IMG/VR virus record: IMGVR_UViG_3300036827_000083
Coordinates: 1 to 36,793 of that record
Origin: a virus
DNA length: 36,793 bases
Reading direction: 5' to 3' (one strand)
Shown: in pieces, positions 1 through 5,582 of the stretch
How the letters are laid out: each line of letters starts with the position of its first letter
How positions within the stretch are numbered: the first letter of the stretch is position 1
Position numbers and translations under genes: made by a program
The notes under the pieces: generated by a model
What the model was told of the DNA's origin: nothing
The model's database searches: none
What the model saw: only the letters and a program-made list of their open reading frames with translations

Positions 1-127
1 ATGGGGACAATGGTTGGCGGCGTTATGTTAAGTAAGTACATTGAAAATCATCAATCTCAAATTAAAGTACAGGTTAAATAATATGTTTTTATTTATTTTA
101 CTTTCGATATTTATTTGGTCATTTTTT
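1..127. repeat. Circular-assembly overlap, left copy
   Basis: These 127 bases are identical to the last 127 bases of the window (36667-36793). An exact overlap of this length at both ends is what a k-mer assembler leaves when the molecule is circular or circularly permuted. The window therefore holds one full genome of 36,666 unique bases, and genes at the two ends are continuous. Bases 1-81 are the 3' end of the membrane-protein gene that starts at 36499. The alternative, a real 127-bp terminal repeat, is less likely because the ends cut through a gene. Confidence 0.9.
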
Positions 128-286
128 GAGTGGCTTGAAGGTCATCTTTCTCACAAAGCACGATTTAAGAGATTAGTAGAAGAAGAAAAGAGGAGAGAAG
201 AACTAAAAGAATATCACAGAAAATTAGAAGAAACGAAAGCAAAAATACCAAAAAGAAAACTCAAATCTTGGGAAATTTTAGATTAA
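83..286 (+). CDS. Small membrane-anchored coiled-coil protein
   Basis: The protein has 67 residues. The start is the ATG at 83, immediately after the stop (79-81) of the preceding gene. A longer reading from a TTG at 41 would overlap that gene by about 40 bases and is rejected. Residues 1-14 are a hydrophobic, aromatic-rich segment (FLFILLSIFIW) that should be one membrane span. The rest is highly charged and helical, rich in Glu, Lys and Arg (RLVEEEKRREELKEYHRK), so a cytoplasmic coiled coil is expected. A copy of the first 15 codons is at the right end of the window because of the circular overlap. I do not recognise a family. A single span plus charged helix resembles small phage accessory membrane proteins, but no function can be assigned. 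Confidence 0.6.
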   Translation: MFLFILLSIFIWSFFEWLEGHLSHKARFKRLVEEEKRREELKEYHRKLEETKAKIPKRKLKSWEILD

Positions 287-301
287 AAATAAGGAATAAT
301 T

Positions 302-451
302 ATGGCTGATATAGTAAAAACCTCATCTGTATGTTTCACCAAAGAAATGTTAGCTCAGCTTGAGTGGCTTAAAATATATTACGGTGAAAATACAAGTAGA
401 GTAATAAGCAGAGCATTAGATGTTTTATATAGAGATCAGATAAAAAATTGA
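302..451 (+). CDS. Small ribbon-helix-helix-like protein
   Basis: This 49-residue protein starts at the ATG at 302, after an AAGGAA ribosome binding site. It has the size and pattern of a CopG/Arc-type ribbon-helix-helix repressor: a short strand (SSVCFT), then a helix (KEMLAQLEWLKIYY), then a turn with small and polar residues (GENTS) and a second helix (RVISRALDVLYRDQ). Such proteins bind DNA as dimers and often autoregulate. It is the last gene of the rightward small-gene group, just before the structured region at 458-553. It is a plausible regulator of this group or of the facing lysis genes. The assignment rests on pattern only. Confidence 0.55.
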   Translation: MADIVKTSSVCFTKEMLAQLEWLKIYYGENTSRVISRALDVLYRDQIKN

Positions 452-457
452 GATATG

Positions 458-492
458 TTTTAGCGCTTGATCGTATGAATCGAGCGCTAAAA
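458..492. other. Perfect inverted repeat (hairpin 1)
   Basis: Arms TTTTAGCGCT (458-467) and AGCGCTAAAA (483-492) are perfect complements, and inner GAT/ATC bases extend the stem. On both strands the run of T lies 5' of the stem and the run of A 3' of it, so it is not a standard intrinsic terminator in either direction. It lies between the convergent genes ending at 451 and 597. Confidence 0.7.
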
Positions 493-501
493 CTGGGACG
501 A

Positions 502-553
502 ATATCGATTAAGGGAGTCACGAAAGTGAATACGCTTTTATCTTAATCGATAT
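502..553. other. Long inverted repeat with nested tetraloop hairpin (hairpin 2)
   Basis: The arms at 502-513 (ATATCGATTAAG) and 542-553 are perfect 12-base complements. Inside the 28-base loop a second small hairpin, TCAC-GAAA-GTGA (518-529), has a GNRA-type tetraloop. The region from 452 to 596 has no credible gene. It could be a transcript end, a structured RNA or a replication/packaging signal; no U-tract follows the stem closely. Confidence 0.6.
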
Positions 554-596
554 CAAGATGTTTTATATCAATTCTTTATCTTTAAGTCAATTTTTT

Positions 597-1079
597 TTAG
601 ACTATAGTTATCATTGCAGAATCTTGATTATAATCAGCCGATTCCCCAACTATTCTTGTAGATGCTTCAAACTTATATTGACCTGATTGATTGCTTCCTG
701 TGGCACTTCTCATAATATCATTTTTAATATAAGTTCCCCCTGGTTTAAGACCTATGCGTCTTTCTATTTTTTCATGATGATCAAGTCGATCGATATCATG
801 TTTATATTTAAAACCATAATATTGGAGTACCTTTGTTGTGTTTTTAACTTTTGTCACATGTTCTGAATATATATCTCCGTAATATCCTCGCCTTATTTGA
901 TCGCTATGCGGCGTTGCTCTTGCAACAGCGCCTAAAGGGGCTGTTGATTTTAATGTTTTTTGTTCTACTAATGTAGTTGTTGGACTAGATGATGTTTCGC
1001 TTATTATCCAATAGTCTTGTGATGTATCAGCTAATGCACTGCCAGCTAATAATAATGTTGTCAATAATATTTTACGCAT
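597..1079 (-). CDS. Secreted protein of the lysis cassette, unknown function
   Basis: The protein has 160 residues and a clear N-terminal signal peptide: MRK, a hydrophobic core (ILLTTLLLAGS) and an ALA-D cleavage site after residue 17. The mature part is polar, rich in Thr, Ser, Lys and Tyr, without further membrane spans or a lipobox cysteine. It should be exported to the periplasm. It lies 10 bases after the holin gene in the leftward lysozyme-holin group and is therefore the last gene of the lysis transcript. A spanin would be expected in this position, but the protein has neither an N-terminal anchor helix nor a lipoprotein signal, so I do not call it a spanin. I do not recognise a family. 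Confidence 0.75.
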   Translation of the reverse strand: MRKILLTTLLLAGSALADTSQDYWIISETSSSPTTTLVEQKTLKSTAPLGAVARATPHSDQIRRGYYGDIYSEHVTKVKNTTKVLQYYGFKYKHDIDRLDHHEKIERRIGLKPGGTYIKNDIMRSATGSNQSGQYKFEASTRIVGESADYNQDSAMITIV

Positions 1080-1089
1080 TAAATTACCT

Positions 1090-1497
1090 TTATTTTTTAG
1101 TTATACTAGTTAGAAAATTATGCACTTTGCCGGTAATAATCAATCCTACAAGATTTAGTAGCTCGTCCGGTCGCATAGGAAAAGGAGATATGATACCGGC
1201 TATCATGCACTTATGTCCCCAAATCCAGAGCATTATAACGATCTGAGGACAATAGTAAAGCCAAATTAAGAATCCGCAAGTCCAAGTTATAAGCGCTATA
1301 CCACCGCTTTTATAGAGATCTGCTGATGATGCTAAGATGCGATTTATATCTAATTGAGCAAGAGTTGGTTTCTGTAAGACTTCTTGTAGTTTAGTTTCAG
1401 CTTCAATCCTTGCCTTATCAGTTGTATATAGATCTCCAACCGCTTTAATCGGCTCGCTAATAGCTTTTCCTGCACCAAGCCAATCCATTATGCTCAT
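1090..1497 (-). CDS. Holin, 3TM/GTA-type
   Basis: This 135-residue protein fits the Holin_3TM class that accompanies GH24 lysozymes in gene-transfer agents and phages. It has a soluble amphipathic N-terminal part (residues 1-60, MSIMDWLGAGKAISEPIKAVGDLYTT) with the GAGKAI..PI..VG pattern often seen in that family. A hydrophobic block follows at about 66-93 (IALITWTCGFLIWLYY, then IVIMLWIW), with a third hydrophobic stretch near residue 115 (LLNLVGLIITG). It would form the inner-membrane lesion that lets the cytoplasmic lysozyme reach the cell wall. Its start codon overlaps the last base of the lysozyme gene, so the two are translationally coupled. The family call rests on size, topology and neighbour. 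Confidence 0.75.
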   Translation of the reverse strand: MSIMDWLGAGKAISEPIKAVGDLYTTDKARIEAETKLQEVLQKPTLAQLDINRILASSADLYKSGGIALITWTCGFLIWLYYCPQIVIMLWIWGHKCMIAGIISPFPMRPDELLNLVGLIITGKVHNFLTSITKK

Positions 1498-1925
1498 TAC
1501 TCTAATTCTCCTGTTTGCATCATCCTTGCAAGTCTTGTCGCACGTCCTTTAACTTGTATTGACCAAGTGCTATCAATCATTTCTTTCGACGCAGCATCAT
1601 AATCACATAGCTGTAAAGCTCGTAACATACGTTTAAAGCCAAGTAACCCCCCGATGCCAAGATTAAAACACATATTGATAAGCACAATTTTTCTACAATC
1701 GTCAAGCTCTCCAAAAAATTCAAAATTGTGATTAAGTCGATTACTAAAATAAATAATATCATTGTCAAGTAAATCAAGGGCTTCTTCATAACTTATGCCT
1801 CTATCCGTTAAGTTTCTACCGATTCCGATTGTTGTATGACCCGTGCTATCTAAGTAGGGGTGCTGGCGATACGCCTCATCGCTGACTAAAAGATTGCGCA
1901 ATAATCTTCTATTATCCGGCGTCAT
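1497..1925 (-). CDS. Endolysin, GH24 (T4-type) lysozyme
   Basis: This 142-residue muramidase cleaves the MurNAc-GlcNAc bond of peptidoglycan. The catalytic triad of T4 lysozyme is visible with the right spacing: Glu17 in SDEAYRQ, Asp26 in YLDSTG and Thr32 in HTTIGIG. The GIGRNLT motif follows. The C-terminal half carries the usual NMCFNLG and FKRML helices. There is no signal peptide or SAR anchor, so release needs the downstream holin. The start has a strong ribosome binding site (AAGGAG, 7 bases upstream). It is the first gene of the lysis transcript, behind the operator-like leader at 1978-2036. Confidence 0.93.
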   Translation of the reverse strand: MTPDNRRLLRNLLVSDEAYRQHPYLDSTGHTTIGIGRNLTDRGISYEEALDLLDNDIIYFSNRLNHNFEFFGELDDCRKIVLINMCFNLGIGGLLGFKRMLRALQLCDYDAASKEMIDSTWSIQVKGRATRLARMMQTGELE

Positions 1926-1977
1926 GACATATCTCCTTATCGATTATCTACAATCCAAGTTAAACCTCGTTTATGTT

Positions 1978-2036
1978 TTAATCAATCAAAAATAAATTTG
2001 TAATGTTCCATGTAGAACATTGTCATTGTTGATTAA
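1978..2036 (-). promoter_or_regulatory. Lysis-cassette leader with nested inverted repeats
   Basis: Upstream of the lysozyme gene two inverted repeats are nested. The inner one has arms AATGTTC (2002-2008) and GAACATT (2015-2021) with a 6-base spacer. The outer one has arms TTAATCAA (1978-1985) and TTGATTAA (2029-2036). On the minus strand a weak sigma70-like pair (ATGACA, 18-base spacer, TACAAA) would place the inner repeat between the -35 and -10 boxes. This suggests a regulated late promoter. The promoter assignment is inference. Confidence 0.45.
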
Positions 2037-2082
2037 TAAGGAAATTATCGTATTAGTATGGAATAAAAATGAGTTGCATAAT

Positions 2083-2107
2083 AAAAAACCCGATCTGTAA
2101 GATCGGG
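2083..2107 (-). terminator. Intrinsic terminator of the leftward early operon
   Basis: On the minus strand a 7-bp GC-rich stem (CCCGATC / GATCGGG, arms 2089-2095 and 2101-2107, 5-base loop) is followed directly by TTTTTT. This is a textbook rho-independent terminator. It sits about 50 bases after the stop of the VRR-NUC gene and separates the early operon from the lysis cassette. Confidence 0.92.
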
Positions 2108-2159
2108 CTATCAAACACAAGTCTTTGGAGTGTGGAACGAAAGTGAAGTCACAATAATT

Positions 2160-2540
2160 TTAGCAGTAATTTGTATCAGCTGTCAAATCTATATAATTTG
2201 ATATGTATCTTATAGCTTGCTCTGCGCCATATGCTACATGTACTAAATATCCCTGTCTGCTAAGTTCTTCTACCCAAAATTGTTGTTTTTCTGTGAGATA
2301 AGCTTTCTTATCCTTTTTAAGCTCTATAAATAGCCCGTGGTAAGACTTTCTCGGTATCGGCAGGAATATATCAGGGATACCAGGTTTAACGCCAAGCTTC
2401 TTAAATTTGACGGCTTCTATTAGATTCCTCTTTCCTCCATTGGGAATGTGGAATGCTGGGATGCCTTTCAAATCTAGCCATCGCATAATAGCCATCTGCT
2501 CTTGAGCTTCTGTGGTACTGCTACGATTCGTGAGCTTCAT
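2160..2540 (-). CDS. VRR-NUC domain nuclease
   Basis: The protein has 126 residues and the full pattern of a stand-alone VRR-NUC (PD-(D/E)xK) nuclease. An early Glu/Gln helix (EAQEQMAIMRWLDLKGIPAFHI) is followed by GVKPGIPDIFLP with catalytic Asp57. FIELKK carries Glu73 and Lys75, and LTEKQQFWVEEL and the GYLVHVAYG strand complete the fold. Family members cut flapped or branched DNA and are common in phage replication regions. It overlaps the preceding gene by ATGA and is the last gene before the terminator. A role in resolving replication or packaging intermediates is likely but inferred. Confidence 0.9.
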   Translation of the reverse strand: MKLTNRSSTTEAQEQMAIMRWLDLKGIPAFHIPNGGKRNLIEAVKFKKLGVKPGIPDIFLPIPRKSYHGLFIELKKDKKAYLTEKQQFWVEELSRQGYLVHVAYGAEQAIRYISNYIDLTADTNYC

Positions 2541-2797
2541 CCTTGTTCTTCCAAAAGTATATCGAAATCAAATTTATCGTATTTGCCAAGCAAATCTAGC
2601 ATCTCATTTTCGGTTTTGTCTGCGTATATTTTTCTAGCAGAAGATTTTATTGTAGTAAATTTCCTACCTATGTCATCCTTTGCTTGCACCCAATCATAAT
2701 CAGCGTGATAAAATCTCTTCAACAAGTTACATACTCTAGCGCCTAATTCTATTTCTTCGTATTTTGGTGTTCCACTCGGTTTAAATTCATGCGGCAT
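2537..2797 (-). CDS. Hypothetical protein between replication and nuclease genes
   Basis: This 86-residue protein starts at the ATG at 2797 behind GGGAGG; the frame stays open to a TTG 12 bases upstream. It is mixed in charge and probably alpha-helical (YEEIELGARVCNLLKRFYHADYDWVQAKDDIGRKF). There are no membrane segments or metal-binding motifs. It is coupled to the following VRR-NUC gene by an ATGA overlap and closely follows the initiator-like gene, so it probably takes part in DNA replication. I do not recognise a family. Confidence 0.7.
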   Translation of the reverse strand: MPHEFKPSGTPKYEEIELGARVCNLLKRFYHADYDWVQAKDDIGRKFTTIKSSARKIYADKTENEMLDLLGKYDKFDFDILLEEQG

Positions 2798-2812
2798 CCT
2801 GCCTCCCAAAAT

Positions 2813-3913
2813 TTATTCTTTAATATGCATATACTCCGGTTTTTTAGCTGCAAAGCTTAGTCCTATCAGTTTTGTACTCTCCTTTTGGATTTCATCATTA
2901 TCAATGTAGTAGCCCATTCTTTGTACTACTTTTTCTTTATTCTCCAAAAATTCTTGGCAAACCTCATGATGCATACTCTTTACTACTCTTTGCGCATCAG
3001 TAATCAATAACCTTCCGAAACTGTTATATCCTTGATATTTTTTGATTATCTTCTCAAGCATGAGATATACGAGAGGATGACTAAAATTCTTGCTGTAATA
3101 TCCATATTGAATATTGTCATAACAATAATCTGCGGTAGGTAGGCTAGAAGTATCTTGATTAGGTTTTTTTTCTGGTTTTTCCACTATTGCAGGTAATACC
3201 TCATCATCATTGAACCTTTCTTGTCTTAAATAGGTATCAGGCAAAGGTATGAATTGCTTGTCCTTCCCATTCCATTCCCCGTCGATACAGGCTTTGGTAT
3301 GCTCCATGATCTTATCAGCCATAGCATCTAGTTTATTTTTTATCCATATCTTTCTAGCAGCTTCCTTTTTTTGCTTTCTAGGGTAAACAAAGTACCAAGC
3401 ATAAAAGAGAGCTGTATCAGACAGAAGTTCAACGCCAGTTGAACGAGAATCTTTATTTTGTTCTTTTATTTCTTTAGTAGCTTTTTCTTTATTTAGTAGT
3501 GGGCTATTCACCGCTGGGCGGTTAAACCGCTGGGCGGTTTTCTGACCCACCGGTTGTTCAATCTCAAATGGTTGATTTTTATCGAAATTTTGACCGTCTA
3601 GTACTATGATGTTCAATGGTTCAAATTGCCCATTTGAACCGATTTTTTGTTCATATTCAATGAGGTTCGATCGGTTCAAATACGAGAATATTTTTTTCAT
3701 CTTCTGATTACCGAACCCATACACATTCTTTATGTTCTGCTTAATTACTCTCCAATTATCAGACTTTGAATATAAATAGCACCATACTAAAAATGCTGCA
3801 GGGTTCTTTATGTTGTTTATTACGTAGTTGCTAATCTGGGTGAAAGGTGGTCTCTTGATCTTTGTTTTAGACTTGTTTGATAAATCATCTGAAGTGAACT
3901 TCTTAACTGACAT
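2813..3913 (-). CDS. Phage replication initiation-like protein
   Basis: The protein has 366 residues from the ATG at 3913, chosen because GGGAG lies 8 bases upstream; a start 42 bases further out has no such site. Residues 20-130 look like a winged-helix domain (PFTQISNYVINN...AAFLVWCYLYSKSDNWRV..QNIKNVYGF...KKIFSYLNRSNLIEYEQKI), typical of phage replisome-organiser proteins. A polar linker follows. The central block (LFYAWYFVYPRKQKKEAARKIWIKN, then FIPLPDTYLRQERFNDDEV) is found in many phage replication proteins of the DnaD/O type. No helicase or polymerase motifs are present. It probably binds an origin and loads the host helicase. The inverted repeats just upstream (3949-4038) could belong to its control or to an origin. 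Confidence 0.75.
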   Translation of the reverse strand: MSVKKFTSDDLSNKSKTKIKRPPFTQISNYVINNIKNPAAFLVWCYLYSKSDNWRVIKQNIKNVYGFGNQKMKKIFSYLNRSNLIEYEQKIGSNGQFEPLNIIVLDGQNFDKNQPFEIEQPVGQKTAQRFNRPAVNSPLLNKEKATKEIKEQNKDSRSTGVELLSDTALFYAWYFVYPRKQKKEAARKIWIKNKLDAMADKIMEHTKACIDGEWNGKDKQFIPLPDTYLRQERFNDDEVLPAIVEKPEKKPNQDTSSLPTADYCYDNIQYGYYSKNFSHPLVYLMLEKIIKKYQGYNSFGRLLITDAQRVVKSMHHEVCQEFLENKEKVVQRMGYYIDNDEIQKESTKLIGLSFAAKKPEYMHIKE

Positions 3914-3937
3914 TTTAAATCTCCCGCAATCATACTG

Positions 3938-3965
3938 TTGACATACCCAGCTCAACCGTTATAAT
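3938..3965 (+). promoter_or_regulatory. Consensus sigma70 promoter on the plus strand, facing no gene
   Basis: TTGACA (3938-3943), 16 bases, then TATAAT (3960-3965) match both consensus hexamers exactly. The promoter points right, away from the replication gene and against all genes up to 9030. Transcription would start near 3972 and run through the hairpin at 4011-4038, antisense to 4074 onward. Confidence 0.65.
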
Positions 3966-3977
3966 TGCGGTTGAGCT
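3949..3977. promoter_or_regulatory. Operator-like inverted repeat over the promoter at 3938
   Basis: Ten-base perfect arms, AGCTCAACCG (3949-3958) and CGGTTGAGCT (3968-3977), flank the -10 box. A dimeric repressor bound here would block the rightward promoter and could also affect leftward transcription of the replication gene. The repeat could alternatively be an iteron-like origin element. Confidence 0.55.
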
Positions 3978-4010
3978 AGGATGCTTGTTTTTGTTGATTT
4001 GAAAGTTCCG

Positions 4011-4038
4011 TTGCGTCTAGAACTCAAGCTAGGCGCAA
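4011..4038 (+). ncRNA. Candidate small structured RNA (hairpin)
   Basis: Arms TTGCGTCTAG (4011-4020) and CTAGGCGCAA (4029-4038) form a 10-bp stem with one T-G wobble and an 8-base loop. On the plus strand it lies about 40 bases after the predicted start of the consensus promoter at 3938, in a stretch without genes. There is no T-run after it, so it is not a classic terminator. A short regulatory RNA is one reading; a replication-origin structure is another. Confidence 0.35.
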
Positions 4039-4073
4039 TACCCTTAAGGTCTCATCAATATACTCTCTAATCA

Positions 4074-4280
4074 TTATTTACTACACAGAATGTTATTCAA
4101 TTCTTCAAATCTATTATCTCTCATTTCTACGTCATCAAAATCTTCAATAAGAAATGATTGCTCAACATCCTCATCAATATTACCAATGTAAATATAAAAT
4201 GAGTCACTTTCTGCACAAGCTACTTTCTGTATCATAGAAATATTGACTATCGTATCATCAAACATGATGAATTTGCTCAC
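4074..4280 (-). CDS. Hypothetical acidic protein (GTG start)
   Basis: The protein has 68 residues. The start is the GTG at 4280, because AAGGAGGT lies 4 bases upstream and is the best ribosome binding site in this neighbourhood; longer readings have none. The N-terminal half looks like beta strands (KFIMFDDTIVNISMIQKVACAE and SFYIYIG) and the C-terminal half is acidic and helical (EDFDDVEMRDNRFEELNNIL). This resembles the small 'strand-strand-helix' phage proteins sometimes placed in DUF families. I cannot assign one. Confidence 0.65.
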   Translation of the reverse strand: MSKFIMFDDTIVNISMIQKVACAESDSFYIYIGNIDEDVEQSFLIEDFDDVEMRDNRFEELNNILCSK

Positions 4281-4376
4281 TTTAACCTCCTTGATTAATT
4301 GACAAATCCTAAGATGCACGTCACTGTCCGTGCTGATCACGGCATAATTCTTTATTGTGTAATATATTTTAATGGT

Positions 4377-4559
4377 TCACTCAAAAAATCCATCGCCATC
4401 GCCCTCATTATCACCCTCTCCCACCCCATTTCCATCGCCGTGGCCATCGCCATCACCATCGCCGTAGCCATTGCCACCGCCAAATAAATTGTAGTCATAG
4501 CAACATCCATCTCCATCTCCATTGCTATTGATATTTACTATAAAAATATTATTATTCAC
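4377..4559 (-). CDS. Gly-Asp repeat low-complexity protein
   Basis: This reading frame has 60 codons. After a short N-terminal strand (MNNNIFIVNINSN) it is almost entirely Gly alternating with Asp, Asn, His, Glu or Tyr (GYGDGDGDGHGDGNG). The DNA is a degenerate GGCGAT/GGAGAT hexamer array that is richer in GC than its surroundings. The GTG start overlaps the stop of the upstream gene (GTGA), which supports real, coupled translation. The Gly-Asp alternation recalls calcium-binding loops but lacks the nine-residue RTX period. A slippage-prone microsatellite without function is also possible. Confidence 0.5.
   Translation of the reverse strand: MNNNIFIVNINSNGDGDGCCYDYNLFGGGNGYGDGDGDGHGDGNGVGEGDNEGDGDGFFE
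4395..4525. repeat. Degenerate CCATCG-type hexamer repeat
   Basis: The plus strand repeats ATCGCC, ATCACC, ATTTCC and ATCTCC units in register with a 6-base period. This is the DNA basis of the Gly-Asp protein. Such arrays change length by slippage in multiples of six, which preserves the frame. Confidence 0.7.
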
Positions 4560-4813
4560 AATGTTTTATTCCATTTATCTTGATCGCAATCAAATATTGC
4601 AATGATCGATTTCAAAGGTATTTCAACATCCAAACATTTATCTAAAACTGTATCTTCCAATTTACCTTTTATACACAATTCTCCTAAACCTTCGGTTGTT
4701 CCCCACCGACGAATAACATATGCATTTTTTATAAGGGTTGAATCTTTTCCCTGAAATACATTTCCTATAAATATCCACCCACGATCTACTGCTACTATTT
4801 TAATATTTGACAT
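4556..4813 (-). CDS. DUF6948-like phage protein
   Basis: This 85-residue protein begins at ATG 4813 with GGAG 6 bases upstream. The sequence KIVAVDRGWIFIGNV, NAYVIRRWGTTEGLGEL and DTVLDKCLDVEIPLKSIIAIFDCD follows closely the pattern of a small family of phage proteins (DUF6948) that I recall with a conserved IRRWGT..GLG core and a C-terminal strand. The fold is probably a small beta barrel; no biochemical role is known to me. It is coupled to the following Gly-Asp gene. Confidence 0.75.
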   Translation of the reverse strand: MSNIKIVAVDRGWIFIGNVFQGKDSTLIKNAYVIRRWGTTEGLGELCIKGKLEDTVLDKCLDVEIPLKSIIAIFDCDQDKWNKTL

Positions 4814-4844
4814 TTATTTCTCCACTGAAGTTAATTCCGTATTG

Positions 4845-4856
4845 TATTACGTAATA
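4845..4856. promoter_or_regulatory. Palindromic operator-like site
   Basis: TATTACGTAATA is a perfect 12-base palindrome 30 bases before the start of the DUF6948-like gene. ATTGTA/TACAAT bases flank it, and a second ATTACGT half-site lies about 10 bases away (near 4864). This is typical of a dimeric repressor site in a gap of 125 bases between genes. Confidence 0.45.
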
Positions 4857-4938
4857 TGTACAATTACGTTATCATAGATCATATTTTACTCAATTACTAT
4901 ACTATAACTATTATCAATAAGCTTAATTATTGACGTTT

Positions 4939-5205
4939 TTATATATCTATACAGTATGTTCCTTTAGAATGTTTGTAATATCCAAATCCATCTTTAACTT
5001 CTACATTCTCAGCTTTATTTATCATATTGTTTATATAATCCAATATTTCAGGTGTATCTTCTAGGCTATTTAATCTGGGATTCTTCAATATTATATTTTT
5101 ATTAGAATTTGCCAGCATCACATTTTTTAGTTCTAACAACGCATTTATATATCCTTTTAGATATCCATTTATAATTGCGTTTTTTGTCTTTTTAGATACT
5201 TTCAT
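4939..5205 (-). CDS. Hypothetical protein
   Basis: This 88-residue protein starts at ATG 5205, preceded by GGGGA; it overlaps the end of the AlpA-like gene by 14 bases. It is lysine-rich and helical at the start (KVSKKTKNAIINGYLKGYINALLELKN), with a second helical region (DTPEILDYINNMINKAENV) and a short aromatic C-terminus. No recognised motif. It is probably co-translated with the regulator upstream. Confidence 0.65.
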   Translation of the reverse strand: MKVSKKTKNAIINGYLKGYINALLELKNVMLANSNKNIILKNPRLNSLEDTPEILDYINNMINKAENVEVKDGFGYYKHSKGTYCIDI

Positions 5206-5398
5206 CTTTATAATCCCCAACTAACCTAATTTTTTCTAACCAAGCATCTACATCAGACAATAACCATCCTATTGAATTTTTACTTAACTTAATTTTTGGA
5301 GGAAAATTTCCAACTTTTATCCATCTATCAATAGTTGATCTACTCATTCCAATTTTAGTATGTAATTCTTTCCATCTTATTATCTTTATATTATTCAT
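5192..5398 (-). CDS. AlpA-family helix-turn-helix regulator
   Basis: This 68-residue protein has the standard AlpA/excisionase (MerR-like winged helix) pattern. RWKELHTKIGMSRSTIDRWIKVGNFPPKIKLSKNS contains the recognition helix SRSTIDRW and the wing FPPKIKL, followed by GWLLSDVDAWLEKI. I chose ATG 5398 because it starts just before the domain and follows a purine-rich AGAGATAG. AlpA proteins activate phage-encoded genes or act as excisionases. No integrase is present, so a transcriptional role is more likely. Confidence 0.85.
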   Translation of the reverse strand: MNNIKIIRWKELHTKIGMSRSTIDRWIKVGNFPPKIKLSKNSIGWLLSDVDAWLEKIRLVGDYKDESI

Positions 5399-5549
5399 CT
5401 CTATCTCTTTCCAATATTTTATCAATACTGTTTTTTAAAGAATCAATAGATGATTGTAGATGGTATATTTCAATACCAACTCCATCTAACTTATCTGTTA
5501 ATAAACTTATTGCATTAGCTAAATTTTCCAAACCTTCTTCATCACTCAT
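5391..5549 (-). CDS. Small acidic coiled-coil protein
   Basis: The protein has 51 residues from ATG 5549, with AAAGGA 9 bases upstream. The frame is open for 35 further codons upstream, but those run through the GC-rich hairpin at 5583-5614 and are not needed. The sequence has heptad spacing of Leu/Ile (LENLANAISLLTDKLDGVGIEIYHLQSSIDSLKNSIDKILE), so it should form a coiled coil. It overlaps the AlpA-like gene by 8 bases. Function unknown. Confidence 0.6.
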   Translation of the reverse strand: MSDEEGLENLANAISLLTDKLDGVGIEIYHLQSSIDSLKNSIDKILERDRDE

Positions 5550-5582
5550 AACTCGATTTCCTTTAACAAAAGTCGCGGAATT

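Noticed and set aside
458-553. Bidirectional intrinsic terminator
   Set aside because: The T-runs are on the 5' side of the stems on both strands, so the structure lacks the required trailing U-tract.
4281-4340. Longer version of the gene at 4074-4280
   Set aside because: AAGGAGGT stands directly before the GTG at 4280, inside the longer frame, and no site precedes the longer start.
4299-4487. Plus-strand frame with Ile-Ala repeats, which looks like a membrane protein
   Set aside because: It is the antisense reading of the Gly-Asp hexamer repeat and has no ribosome binding site. The orphan promoter at 3938 could transcribe it, but no translation signal supports it.
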